Assembly: GCF_002257705.1 (NCBI RefSeq)
Contig: NZ_LSLK01000137.1
Coordinates: 13,425-77,424, forward strand
From: Sporomusa silvacetica DSM 10669
Lineage (GTDB): Bacteria > Bacillota > Negativicutes > Sporomusales > Sporomusaceae
DNA length: 64,000 bases
Reading direction: 5' to 3'
Shown: positions 43,252-52,138 of the stretch, one piece after another
Numbering within the stretch: the first letter of the stretch is position 1
Layout: every line of letters starts with the position of its first letter
The notes under the pieces: model-generated
Seen by the model: the letters and a program-made list of their open reading frames with translations, nothing else
What the model was told of the DNA's origin: nothing
Databases searched by the model: none
Made by a program: the position numbers and the translations under genes

Positions 43252-44958
43252 TTAAAATAGAAAATACCGCTGCGCCATAGGCAGTACAGACAGTGGTTCA
43301 CAGACAAGTGCCTCGCCATCAGCTGTAACCTGATAAGTTTCTGGATCTACTGAAATATCAGGTGTTGCAAAGTTATGCTTCATATCTTGTTTGCTAATAT
43401 TGCGGCAATTAACAACAGGCACTAGCGTTTTCTCCAGCTTGAGCTGCTCTGTTAGCATAGCAGTATCGGCAGCTTGCGAAACAAAAGTAACTGCACAACT
43501 AGCAATAGCCTTACCAAAAGCAGCAAACATCGGCCGCTGGATTACAGGCTGTGGTGTCGGAATAGAAGCGTTAGCATCACCCATAGCAGCATTCATGATC
43601 AAGCCCCCTTTAATAACCAGGGCAGGCTTAACACCAAAAAACTTGGGCTGCCACAATACCAGGTCAGCTAGTTTTCCTGGCTCTACCGAACCAACCATAT
43701 GACTAATACCGTGAGTTATAGCAGGATTAATAGTGTATTTGCTGATATACCGTTTAATACGGTTGTTATCACTATTTGAATTGTCTCCTGCTAATGCTCC
43801 TCGCTGCAACTTCATCTTATGGGCTGTCTGCCATGTTCTGATAATGACCTCCCCGACCCGCCCCATGGCCTGAGAGTCTGATGACATCATGGAGATAACA
43901 CCCAAATCGTGAAGGATATCCTCTGCAGCTATTGTTTCAGGGCGAATACGTGAGTCAGCAAAAGCAATATCTTCCGGAACGTTTTTATCAAGATGATGAC
44001 AAACCATAAGCATATCTAAGTGTTCTTCTAAGGTATTTACTGTAAACGGTCTGGTAGGATTCGTTGAAGATGGCAGGACATTCGGCAGTGAAGCTACCGT
44101 AATAATGTCTGGTGCATGCCCGCCGCCAGCTCCTTCCGTGTGAAAGGTATGGATTGTACGACCGCCAATAGCTGCAATCGTATCTTCTACAAATCCGGCT
44201 TCATTTAGCGTGTCGGTATGAATGGCAACCTGGACATCATATTCATCAGCCACCTTTAGACAACAGTCAATGGCTGCCGGAGTAGAACCCCAGTCTTCGT
44301 GTAATTTGAGACCAATTGCTCCCGCTTTAACTTGGGCTATTAAAGGCTCAGGACACGAATTATTTCCCTTACCGAAAAAACCAAGATTTACCGGAAACGC
44401 TTCTGCAGCCTGAAGCATGCGATACATATTCCACTCGCCTGGTGTGCACGTAGTGGCATTGGTACCTGCTGCCGGGCCAGTGCCACCGCCCAGCATGGTA
44501 GTGACTCCTGAAGCAATGGCTGTTTCAATTTGCTGGGGGCAAATGAAGTGAATGTGTGAATCTATGCCGCCAGCTGTAACGATGTGGTTCTCGCCGGCAA
44601 TCACCTCTGTGCCTGCCCCGATAGAAAGATTGACACCAGCCATAGTTTTGGGATTGCCAGCCTGACCTACTCCGTAAATTCGACCGTCTTTAATTCCAAT
44701 ATCGGCCTTGATAATACCCCAATGATCAATGATTACCGCGTTGGTGATAACAAGGTCCATGGCTTCTGCGAGAGCCTCTGGGTCTTGTCCCATACCATCA
44801 CGTATGACCTTCCCACCGCCAAATTTGGCTTCATCACCGGGTTTTGTCAGGTCGTTCTCAATTTCAGCCCATAGCTCAGTATCGGCTAATCTTATTTTAT
44901 CACCGGTAGTCGGGCCATACATATCGGCATGCTGCCGCCGTGTCATTATTAAACTCAC
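43252..44958 (-). CDS. ureC: Urease alpha subunit UreC
   Basis: 568 aa, full length. GTG start with GGGGGGAC at spacing 7. Nickel-site motifs visible: DSHIHFICPQQ (two His), GLKLHEDWGSTPAAID (carbamylated Lys), AIHTDTLNEAGFVEDT (His), TFHTEGAGGGHAPD (His), the flap MVCHHLDKNVPEDIAF with the catalytic His, and MMSSDSQAMGR with the Asp ligand. Hydrolyses urea to ammonia and carbamate. Cytoplasmic. Preceded by a multi-hairpin repeat that separates it from ureB. Confidence 0.97.
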   Translation of the reverse strand: MSLIMTRRQHADMYGPTTGDKIRLADTELWAEIENDLTKPGDEAKFGGGKVIRDGMGQDPEALAEAMDLVITNAVIIDHWGIIKADIGIKDGRIYGVGQAGNPKTMAGVNLSIGAGTEVIAGENHIVTAGGIDSHIHFICPQQIETAIASGVTTMLGGGTGPAAGTNATTCTPGEWNMYRMLQAAEAFPVNLGFFGKGNNSCPEPLIAQVKAGAIGLKLHEDWGSTPAAIDCCLKVADEYDVQVAIHTDTLNEAGFVEDTIAAIGGRTIHTFHTEGAGGGHAPDIITVASLPNVLPSSTNPTRPFTVNTLEEHLDMLMVCHHLDKNVPEDIAFADSRIRPETIAAEDILHDLGVISMMSSDSQAMGRVGEVIIRTWQTAHKMKLQRGALAGDNSNSDNNRIKRYISKYTINPAITHGISHMVGSVEPGKLADLVLWQPKFFGVKPALVIKGGLIMNAAMGDANASIPTPQPVIQRPMFAAFGKAIASCAVTFVSQAADTAMLTEQLKLEKTLVPVVNCRNISKQDMKHNFATPDISVDPETYQVTADGEALVCEPLSVLPMAQRYFLF

Positions 44959-44979
44959 GATAGTCCCCCCTGGCTCTCA

Positions 44980-45075
44980 TAAGATAAGACTTGGCTTGTG
45001 CCAAGTCCTTTAGGACGCCGGCAGAAGCCTTAGTCGTTCAATCCAGGGAAAGTTATACTTTCCATCTGGACTAAA
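44980..45075. repeat. Multi-hairpin repeat, copy A (ureB-ureC gap)
   Basis: Contains the palindrome GACTTGGCTTGTGCCAAGTC (8-bp stem) and TCCAG-GGAAAGT...ACTTTCC...CTGGA. Nearly identical over its whole length to the inverted copy B at 50872-51050, except that a stretch of about 56 bases in B is missing here and the distal repeat end is lost. Confidence 0.8.
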
Positions 45076-45077
45076 AG

Positions 45078-45431
45078 CTATTTCACAAATCCTTTTTCTC
45101 TAGCCCTGTCAATGCATTGTTGCCGGTCTGTCGAACCTGCAGTTAAGTTATTCGCACCAAACCAAGGGCCGCTGCCGGAAAACTCTACAAGTTCTACTGT
45201 GCGGCTCTCGCCAGGTTCAAAACGAACAGCAGTCCCTGAGGGAATATTAAGCCGCATCCCCCATGACTTAGTTCTATCAAATACTAAGTAGCGGTTGACC
45301 TCAAAAAAGTGAAAGTGAGACCCGACCTGAATTGGCCGGTCACCAGTATTTTCTACAGTTATTCTATCTACTACAAGATTACAGTTAGCACAAATGCTCT
45401 CATTTTTTAACTTGAGTTCGCCTGGTATCAT
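45078..45431 (-). CDS. ureB: Urease beta subunit UreB
   Basis: 117 aa. MIPGELKLKNESI start, VENTGDRPIQVGSHFHFFEV, NIPSGTAVRFEPGESRTVEL, and a short C-terminal tail typical of three-subunit bacterial ureases. RBS GGAGG. Structural subunit between ureA and ureC. Confidence 0.95.
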   Translation of the reverse strand: MIPGELKLKNESICANCNLVVDRITVENTGDRPIQVGSHFHFFEVNRYLVFDRTKSWGMRLNIPSGTAVRFEPGESRTVELVEFSGSGPWFGANNLTAGSTDRQQCIDRAREKGFVK

Positions 45432-45433
45432 AG

Positions 45434-45751
45434 TTAAGGCCTCCTTGCTAGACGAATGGGATGATGCACGGTAACCAGCTTTGTGCCATCAGGAAAAGTT
45501 CCTTCTAGCTGAATTTCATCGATCATTTCCGGCACGCCTTCCATAACCTGATCACGTCCTAAAATTTTAGTCCCCATGTCCATAAGTTGAGTCACACTAT
45601 AACCATCGCGAATGCGTTCCAGCAATTCTGCTGTTATCAAGGCTACAGCCTCAGGATAGTTGAGCTGCAGCCCCCGGTTCATGCGTTCACGTGCTACCTG
45701 CCCGGCAACATAAATTAAAAGTTTATCTTTTTCCATTGGACTCAGATGCAT
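45434..45751 (-). CDS. ureA: Urease gamma subunit UreA
   Basis: 105 aa. MHLSPMEKDKLLIYVAGQVA, RGLQLNYPEAVALITAELLE, and FPDGTKLVTVHHPI are UreA signatures. Spaced 2 bases before ureB. Structural subunit. Confidence 0.95.
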   Translation of the reverse strand: MHLSPMEKDKLLIYVAGQVARERMNRGLQLNYPEAVALITAELLERIRDGYSVTQLMDMGTKILGRDQVMEGVPEMIDEIQLEGTFPDGTKLVTVHHPIRLARRP

Positions 45752-45777
45752 TATCTAACCCCCTATCAACACTTCAC

Positions 45778-46470
45778 CTAAACAGCCATTCTTTTTTGAA
45801 TTTCTTCTTGATTAATGTCTTTGGTCAACCCTTCTGCCACAATCTGCCCTTTTTCCATGACATAATAGTAGTCAGCGACATCCATGATAAATTCGAGATA
45901 CTGCTCAACAATAAGAATAGTTATATTCCCTTCCTGCCTTAGCTGCTTAATAACTCTGCCAATATCCTTAATAACTGACGGTTGAATCCCTTCTGTAGGT
46001 TCATCTAAAATAAGCAGTTTAGGATTGGCTACAAGGGCCCTGGCAATAGCTAACTGCTGCTGTTGGCCGCCGCTTAAGTCACCGCCTTTTCTATTGAGCA
46101 TAGTTTTTAAAATAGGAAACAAGGTGAATATTTTATCACAGACTTGACTTTTACTGCCAGCCATTTCAAGGCCTATCAGCAAATTCTCATAAACAGTTAA
46201 TTGCGGGAAAATATCCCGCCCCTGCGGTACATAGCCAATCCCCTGCCTAGCCCGCTGGTAAGTAGCGCTATTAATAAGTTCCTGGCCGTTAAAAATAATA
46301 CTACCCCTGGGAGTATTTACAAGCCCCATTAAACTTTTGAGAAAAGTTGACTTACCAACCCCGTTCCGGCCTAGCAGGCAAACAACGTTGCCTGCCGCTA
46401 CCTCAATATTTACTTTGTTTAAAACATTACTTTCGCCATAAAATGCTTCTAAATTTTTTACACTAAGCAT
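45778..46470 (-). CDS. urtE: Urea ABC transporter ATPase UrtE
   Basis: About 230 aa from ATG 46470. Walker A LLGRNGVGKSTFLKSLMG, GYVPQGRDIFPQLTVYENL, signature LSGGQQQQLAIARAL, Walker B LLILDEPTEGIQPSVI (the Glu-Gly-Ile-Gln string is characteristic of UrtE), VEQYLEF. Overlaps urtD by 8 bases. Confidence 0.93.
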   Translation of the reverse strand: MLSVKNLEAFYGESNVLNKVNIEVAAGNVVCLLGRNGVGKSTFLKSLMGLVNTPRGSIIFNGQELINSATYQRARQGIGYVPQGRDIFPQLTVYENLLIGLEMAGSKSQVCDKIFTLFPILKTMLNRKGGDLSGGQQQQLAIARALVANPKLLILDEPTEGIQPSVIKDIGRVIKQLRQEGNITILIVEQYLEFIMDVADYYYVMEKGQIVAEGLTKDINQEEIQKRMAV

Positions 46471-47218
46471 CACGCTCTCCACCTCGCCCTAGATAAACGT
46501 CTATGACTTTGGGATTGTTTTGTACATCGTAAACACTGCCTTCATCAAGTACTGCGCCTTCATGCAATACCGTGACTTTAGTTGCAAAGTCTCTGACGAA
46601 CTGCATATCATGCTCAACTACTACAACGGTACAATCATTACAAATCTTTTTAAGTAATTCCCCGGTCTTCTCAGTTTCTCTTCTGCCCATGCCGGCAACA
46701 GGTTCATCAAGCAGCATTAACTTGGGCTGCTGCGCTAGCAGCATACCGATTTCCAACCACTGTTTTTCCCCATGCGATAAGGCAGCTGCTTCGCTGTGGC
46801 GTTTTTCATATAGACCAATGGTGTTTAATATATCATCATTACACTCTTGCTGCGCTTTGCTCACACTACTAAATAGGGAGGAATACAACGAACGATCTTT
46901 TACTACCGTAAGCTCCATGTTTTCATCTACAGTAAGACTAGTAAATACTGACGGTACTTGAAACTTGCGGCCAATACCGATATTAACAATCTCATGCTCG
47001 GCATATCTTGTTACATCAAGATTTCCTTTAAACAAAACCTGACCATCTGCCGGCTTTACCCGCCCACAAATTGCATCAAGCAATGTTGTTTTACCTGCGC
47101 CGTTAGGGCCAATAAAAAACCGTATTTCACCTTTAGCAATCTCGGTATTCACACTATTTACAGCCTTAAAGCCATCAAAACTAACAGTCAGATTATCAAT
47201 CTGCAAAATTGCTTCCAT
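46463..47218 (-). CDS. urtD: Urea ABC transporter ATPase UrtD
   Basis: 251 aa from ATG 47218 with AGGTGG at spacing 8. Walker A IGPNGAGKTTLLDAICG, KFQVPSVFTSLTVDENME, ALSHGEKQWLEIGMLLAQQP (UrtD-type signature), Walker B LMLLDEPVAGMGRRE, VVVEHDMQFV. Confidence 0.93.
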   Translation of the reverse strand: MEAILQIDNLTVSFDGFKAVNSVNTEIAKGEIRFFIGPNGAGKTTLLDAICGRVKPADGQVLFKGNLDVTRYAEHEIVNIGIGRKFQVPSVFTSLTVDENMELTVVKDRSLYSSLFSSVSKAQQECNDDILNTIGLYEKRHSEAAALSHGEKQWLEIGMLLAQQPKLMLLDEPVAGMGRRETEKTGELLKKICNDCTVVVVEHDMQFVRDFATKVTVLHEGAVLDEGSVYDVQNNPKVIDVYLGRGGERDA

Positions 47219-47239
47219 TTGTCCTGCCACCTTTCACCG

Positions 47240-48313
47240 TCATGCTGCCTCACTCGGCCTTACACCTTTACTTTTGGGTACACCCACGCGCTGGGCAAGC
47301 TTCCTGACAAGTCCCACAAGGCCTTCAGGCATAAACAAAACTACACCGACAAAGGCAAAACCAATAAAGTATGACCACACATCAGGGAAGCTTTCACTTA
47401 CACCGCTCTTGAGAGCATTGACAAGGATAGCTCCGATAACAGCCCCGACTAAAGTTCCCCTCCCGCCGATGGCTACCCAAATGATCATTTCAATGGAAGG
47501 AACAATGCCCATCTCGGCTGGAGAAATGATGCCCACCTGCGGTACAAAGATAGCACCGGCTAAACCCGCGAAAGCGGCTGAAAGGCAATAAACGAAGATC
47601 TTATAGGTGGCCGGGTTATACCCGGAGAATCGGACCCTATTTTCACCGTCGCGAATCGCGATAAGTATTTTGCCGATCCGGCGTTCCACCAATACCCGGC
47701 AGATAGTGTAGGTCAAAACCAGCAGACCTACTGTCACATAATAAAGAACCAGCTTGGTTGTATCATCCGCTAAAGAAAAACCCATTATACTCTTATAGTT
47801 TGTTAAGCCGTTTGTACCGCCAGTATAGGCTTGCTGACCAACAAAAAGTACGACAAATATAATAGCTAAGGCTTGTGATAGTATCGAAAAATACACGCCT
47901 TGTATCCGATTTTTAAAAGTTAAATAGCCGATTACAAAGGCTATCAACGTTGGAATGAGTATTGCTAAGACCATGGCTACCGCCCCATTGGAAAACGGTG
48001 CCCAAAACCACGGCAAAACCTCAAGGCCGCTCCAGGACATAAAGTCTGGTAATTTACCTTTTGCCGCTTCCAACTTTAAATACATGGCCATAGCATAGGC
48101 CCCAATGCCAAAATATACCCCGTGACCAAGACTCATAATACCTGTATAACCCCAGATCAAATCCAGTCCAATGGCCAAAATCGCATAGGCCACAAACTTT
48201 CCCAACAGATTTGTTCTGAATTCTGATAAAAACAAGGGCGCCAAAACCAGCCCGGCAACAATAATCAGAAAAACCAGTTTTTCTTTAGATTTAATCCTAT
48301 GTAAAAGGTTCAA
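47240..48313 (-). CDS. urtC: Urea ABC transporter permease UrtC
   Basis: 357 aa; TTG start with GGAGGG at spacing 6. About ten membrane segments; AILAIGLDLIWGYTGIMSLG, GVYFGIGAYAMAMYLKLE, LTFKNRIQGVYFSILSQALA, TGGTNGLTNYKSIMGF and AIRDGENRVRFSGYNPATYK. Confidence 0.93.
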   Translation of the reverse strand: MNLLHRIKSKEKLVFLIIVAGLVLAPLFLSEFRTNLLGKFVAYAILAIGLDLIWGYTGIMSLGHGVYFGIGAYAMAMYLKLEAAKGKLPDFMSWSGLEVLPWFWAPFSNGAVAMVLAILIPTLIAFVIGYLTFKNRIQGVYFSILSQALAIIFVVLFVGQQAYTGGTNGLTNYKSIMGFSLADDTTKLVLYYVTVGLLVLTYTICRVLVERRIGKILIAIRDGENRVRFSGYNPATYKIFVYCLSAAFAGLAGAIFVPQVGIISPAEMGIVPSIEMIIWVAIGGRGTLVGAVIGAILVNALKSGVSESFPDVWSYFIGFAFVGVVLFMPEGLVGLVRKLAQRVGVPKSKGVRPSEAA

Positions 48314-48341
48314 GGGTAGCCCTCCTTCCTTTGTATGCTGC

Positions 48342-49247
48342 TTAATCTAACGAGCGGCTGTTAATGGTAAATAGCCCTTTAGGCCGCCATTGCAAAAACA
48401 TAATAACAAGTGTAAAGACTAACACTTTGCCTACTGAAGTATTTGTGAAAAACTCAAATGTGGTGTTCGCAGTGCCGATTACCAGCCCCCCTGCTACTGT
48501 ACCAAGCAGTGTTCCTACACCACCAAGCACAACAACCATAAAAGTGTCCACAATATAGTACGTACCAAGGGTAGAACCAATTGAACCGAGCAAGGTTAAC
48601 GCACAGCCGGCAATACCGGCAATACCTGAGCCTACAGCAAACGTGTAAGCGTCAACAAGTCTGGTATTAATACCAAGGCTAGCCGCCATTTCTCTGTTTT
48701 GCATAACAGCTCTTATCCAGATACCATATTTGCTTTTGTAAAGCAGCACAAACATCCCGATGATACAGGCAATAACTAAGGCGATGATAAATAGCCGCTT
48801 ATAAGGTAACTGCACGCCTTGAGTAAGTAATAACGCTCCGTCTAACCAAGCTGGACTTTTTACATCAACGTTTGGCGCTCCAAAAATACTTCTAGCTAAT
48901 TGCTGGAGAATCAAACTTATACCCCACGTAGCTAACATACTATCCAAAGGTCTGCCGTAAAGATGCTTTATCACCAAACTTTCGAGTATGAAACCCATAG
49001 CACCGGCAATGACAAAAGCTACGGGAATCGCGACAACGAAGTATAAACCAAAAAGACTTTTATCAACATAGCTCAAAAAAATATTCTGAATAACATATGT
49101 TACATAGGCACCAATCATAATGAATTCACCATGAGCCATATTAATGACCTTCATTAAGCCGAAGGTAATGGCCAGCCCCAGGGCGGCCAGCATGTAAATT
49201 GAACTGACGCTAATGCCATTAAAAAGCTGCAAGATATACGTTTCCAT
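48342..49247 (-). CDS. urtB: Urea ABC transporter permease UrtB
   Basis: 301 aa. AALGLAITFGLMKVINMAHG, ATWGISLILQQLARSIFGAP, AVMQNREMAASLGINTRLVD, and GGVGTLLGTVAGGLVIG are UrtB/LivH-type features; the ATWG-xx-L-QQ motif is typical of UrtB. Inner membrane. Confidence 0.93.
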   Translation of the reverse strand: METYILQLFNGISVSSIYMLAALGLAITFGLMKVINMAHGEFIMIGAYVTYVIQNIFLSYVDKSLFGLYFVVAIPVAFVIAGAMGFILESLVIKHLYGRPLDSMLATWGISLILQQLARSIFGAPNVDVKSPAWLDGALLLTQGVQLPYKRLFIIALVIACIIGMFVLLYKSKYGIWIRAVMQNREMAASLGINTRLVDAYTFAVGSGIAGIAGCALTLLGSIGSTLGTYYIVDTFMVVVLGGVGTLLGTVAGGLVIGTANTTFEFFTNTSVGKVLVFTLVIMFLQWRPKGLFTINSRSLD

Positions 49248-49330
49248 CTGCCCACCACCTTGTCTTATTATGCCAGGCGATGCAGACCAATCACCTTCTG
49301 CACCGCCTGACTACAAAAACCGTCTTGGTA

Positions 49331-50578
49331 CTAGTTGCTTATTCCTTTGGCCCAATCATATGTTTTGAGATAGGGGTCAGGTCGTACAGTCTTGCCAGTA
49401 CTCCAAATTTCTTTAATTAAACCATCTTCAGTAACTTCACCAATTCTAACAGGCTTCCAGATATGTTGATTCTCACCTTCGATTTTTACAAGTCCTTCAG
49501 GTGCTTGGAATTCAATACCTTTTGCTGCCTCTTTTACTTTCTCGATGTCAGTTGTACCTGCTTTAGTAACAGCTTGGGCCCATAAATGAACGGCAATATA
49601 AGCTGCTTCAATCGGATCGTCTGTTACCCTGTCGGCACCGTATTTGGCCTTATATTTCTTAACAAACTCTTTGTTTTCTGGCGTATCAGTAGTTTGATAG
49701 TAGTTCCAGGACACTAGATGGCCCTTCAGATTGTCTGCACCAATCCCACGAACTTCTTCTTCTGCTACGCTTACAGAACAGGTTGTAAGGTCTTTAGCAG
49801 TAATACCAGCATCTTTAAGTTGTTTAAAGAAAGCCACGTTACTGTCCCCATTTAGCGTATTAAAAACAACATCTGGCTTGGACGCTTTAATCTTATTAAT
49901 AATTGTGCTGTAATCAGTGTGGCCGAGAGGAGTATATTCTTCGGCAATTAATTCGCCGCCCATGGCTTTGAGCTGTTCTTTGATAATTTTGTTGGCAGTA
50001 CGAGGGAATACATAGTCAGAACCTAATAAGAACATCTTTTTGCCTTTGTTTTGCAGCAGCCATTCTACAGCCGGAACTATTTGCTGATTAGGAGCAGCCC
50101 CAGTGTAAAAGATATTAGGCGATGCTTCCATACCTTCGTATTGGACCGGATACCAGAGCAGTCCTTTGTTTTCTTCGAATACCGGCAGAACAGCCTTACG
50201 ACTTGCCGATGTCCAGCAACCAAAAACTGTAGCAACCTTATCCTTTTGTAACAACTTTTTAGCTTTTTCCGCGAAGGTAGTCCAGTTAGATGCACCATCT
50301 TCAATTACAGGTTCAATCTTTTTGCCTAATAGACCTCCGGAAGCATTAATTTCTTCGATAGCCATTAGTTCCGCATCCTTAACAGATACTTCGCTGATTG
50401 CCATTGTGCCGCTAAGCGAATGCAATATACCTACTTTAATTGTGTCACCTGATGCGGACGCAGCTTGTTTGGCAGGCTGGTTTGATGAACAGCCTGTAAG
50501 CATTACGCTTGCCACTAAAGTCACCGCCATAGCTGAAGCAAAACGTTTCTTAAATTTTTGCATAACTCCCTTTGTCAT
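49331..50578 (-). CDS. urtA: Urea ABC transporter substrate-binding protein UrtA
   Basis: 415 aa from ATG 50578 (AGGTGG upstream). Lipoprotein signal with lipobox VMLTGCSS. Type-1 binding fold with UrtA features: KVGILHSLSGTMAISEVSVK, EEINASGGLLGKKIEPVIED, FGCWTSASRKAVLPVFEEN, LLWYPVQYEGMEASPNIFYT, and HIWKPVRIGEV near the C-terminus. Binds urea or short amides outside the membrane. First gene of a 12-gene urea operon. Confidence 0.94.
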   Translation of the reverse strand: MTKGVMQKFKKRFASAMAVTLVASVMLTGCSSNQPAKQAASASGDTIKVGILHSLSGTMAISEVSVKDAELMAIEEINASGGLLGKKIEPVIEDGASNWTTFAEKAKKLLQKDKVATVFGCWTSASRKAVLPVFEENKGLLWYPVQYEGMEASPNIFYTGAAPNQQIVPAVEWLLQNKGKKMFLLGSDYVFPRTANKIIKEQLKAMGGELIAEEYTPLGHTDYSTIINKIKASKPDVVFNTLNGDSNVAFFKQLKDAGITAKDLTTCSVSVAEEEVRGIGADNLKGHLVSWNYYQTTDTPENKEFVKKYKAKYGADRVTDDPIEAAYIAVHLWAQAVTKAGTTDIEKVKEAAKGIEFQAPEGLVKIEGENQHIWKPVRIGEVTEDGLIKEIWSTGKTVRPDPYLKTYDWAKGISN

Positions 50579-50673
50579 GAAACTTCCACCTTTCATACCT
50601 TTTTAGTTACTCTAACACCGAATTGGCCATTTCAGGTGCTAATAGATTGCCATAGCGCTAGGTCCAAACAAAA

Positions 50674-50728
50674 AGGCACTGTAAGAAGGGAAGCTCCGTT
50701 AACCGGATACTTTCTTCTCACAGCGCCT
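50674..50728 (-). promoter_or_regulatory. Terminator-like hairpin in the urt leader
   Basis: Minus strand AGGCGCTGTGAGAAG pairs with CTTCTTACAGTGCCT (two G-T pairs) around an inner TCCG/CGGA hairpin; TTTTTG follows. It lies 96 bases before urtA, either ending the regulator transcript or acting as an attenuator. A weak -10-like TATAAA is near 50766, with no good -35. Confidence 0.6.
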
Positions 50729-50871
50729 GTGCTGGTGGATTACTTTTTCTATTGATGTCTCTATTTTATAGTGTTTAACAATCATTTAAAACAGCAAAAT
50801 CCCGTTATTTTGCATTAAAAAACCGCTAAGAAAACTTTTTGTCTGTCAGTAACCATTCTGAAACGTAAAAA

Positions 50872-51050
50872 AAGACTTGTCACAAGCCAAGTGTTTTCTT
50901 ATCCAGATGGAAAGTATAACTTTCCCTGGATTGAACGACTAAGACTTCTGCCGGCGACGCACCCGGATGGTGCTAGTGCCGATTGCGCCATGGATGGCAT
51001 AGCAATTCGGACGTCCTAAGGGACTTGGCACAAGCCAAGTCTTTTCTTAT
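50872..51050. repeat. Multi-hairpin repeat, copy B (3' end of regulator gene)
   Basis: About 179 bases. Flanked by near-identical direct repeats GACTTGKCACAAGCCAAGT + TTTTCTTAT at 50874-50902 and 51022-51050, each containing a palindrome. The core carries the same CCAGATGGAAAGT...GAACGACTAAG as copy A in inverted orientation. It overlaps the last 10 codons of the response regulator gene. Confidence 0.8.
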
Positions 51051-52110
51051 ACTCCAGCGGCGTCTGACGTGTGTATTTTTTAAAAAGGCGACAAAAATAA
51101 TCCGGACTGCTATAACCAAGCCGCTCACTTATTTCATAATTTTTATACTTGCCCATGCCTAGAAGCTGTTTAGCATGCTCCATTTTGGCCTTTGTCACAT
51201 AATCATTTAAATTTAAACCTGTTTTTTGCTTAAACATTTTGCTTAAATAATCTTTATGCAACAATACTTCATTGGCAATCACCTCAAGGGTGTTGCTTTC
51301 TTCAATATGTTCCATAACATATTGGCAGGTTCTGCTGATAACACTGTCTGTGTGATGTAGTTCATATTTTCTGATAACTTTGATCCTTGAAGCAACGCAG
51401 GTAAGAAAACTAGCTTTAACAACTGCTAGTGAGTTACTACGTTCTATCTTGTCTTGATATACTGTATTTTCAAAGTTAGGCAACCACGGAAAATGTTTGG
51501 CTATTACTTGATTAAAATTAGCAAGAATAATTGCCAGCAATTGCTCTAATTTTAAGGTATCCCGCCCCAACATTTCGGCTAATTCGTTAACGGTTTCTTC
51601 AGCTACCACCATTGCTGCGGCATTACCTGCTAATATATATGTCATTATTTCTTTTTCTTTATTTACAGGATAATGTACGGCCAGGCTCTCTTCTATCAGC
51701 CTATGCTCTTCCTGTATTTTTATCCTGCTACTCTCTTTTCTTGCTAAATGCAGTCTGACTCGTTCCAATACTTCGCAAAGTACTGCATCATCAACAGGTT
51801 TTGTTATATAGTCAAATACACCAAGCCTTATGGCTTGTTTAGCATACTTAAAGTCACTGTGAGTACTAAGAAAGATCAGACAAATATCCACATTGGCCCA
51901 CTTTAGTTCGTTCGAAAATTCGATGCCATCCATTCCCGGCATCTTAATGTCGGTAATAACTAGATCAAAGCTGTCATTAGTAAGCATTTGTAACGCTTCT
52001 TTTCCATCACTTGCCTCACCGGCAATCGTAAACCCATATGCTTTCCAGTTGAAACGCTTAAGAATGTAACGGGCAGTCTTATCATCATCGATTAGCAGCA
52101 CTTTATACAT
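51016..52110 (-). CDS. Response regulator, AraC-type output (YesN-like)
   Basis: 364 aa, GGAGGAG upstream. Receiver domain 1-120: LLIDDDKTARYILKRF, phospho-acceptor Asp in LVITDIKMPGMDGIEF, Lys in FDYITKPVDDAVL. C-terminal AraC HTH pair: LEVIANEVLLHKDYLSKMFK and KNYEISERLGYSSPDYFCRL, then RQTPLEYKK. The last residues (RLGLCQVP) and stop codon are supplied by the repeat B sequence. Encoded 28 bases after the hybrid kinase and just before the urt-ure operon, so it likely activates urea genes. Confidence 0.9.
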   Translation of the reverse strand: MYKVLLIDDDKTARYILKRFNWKAYGFTIAGEASDGKEALQMLTNDSFDLVITDIKMPGMDGIEFSNELKWANVDICLIFLSTHSDFKYAKQAIRLGVFDYITKPVDDAVLCEVLERVRLHLARKESSRIKIQEEHRLIEESLAVHYPVNKEKEIMTYILAGNAAAMVVAEETVNELAEMLGRDTLKLEQLLAIILANFNQVIAKHFPWLPNFENTVYQDKIERSNSLAVVKASFLTCVASRIKVIRKYELHHTDSVISRTCQYVMEHIEESNTLEVIANEVLLHKDYLSKMFKQKTGLNLNDYVTKAKMEHAKQLLGMGKYKNYEISERLGYSSPDYFCRLFKKYTRQTPLEYKKRLGLCQVP

Positions 52111-52138
52111 AATTTTCTCCTCCGGTTCATGACTTGTT

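Noticed and set aside
50872..51050. CRISPR-like repeat because of repeated palindromes
   Set aside because: Only two direct repeats 148 bases apart with a shared, not unique, core; no cas genes. It is a dispersed intergenic repeat.
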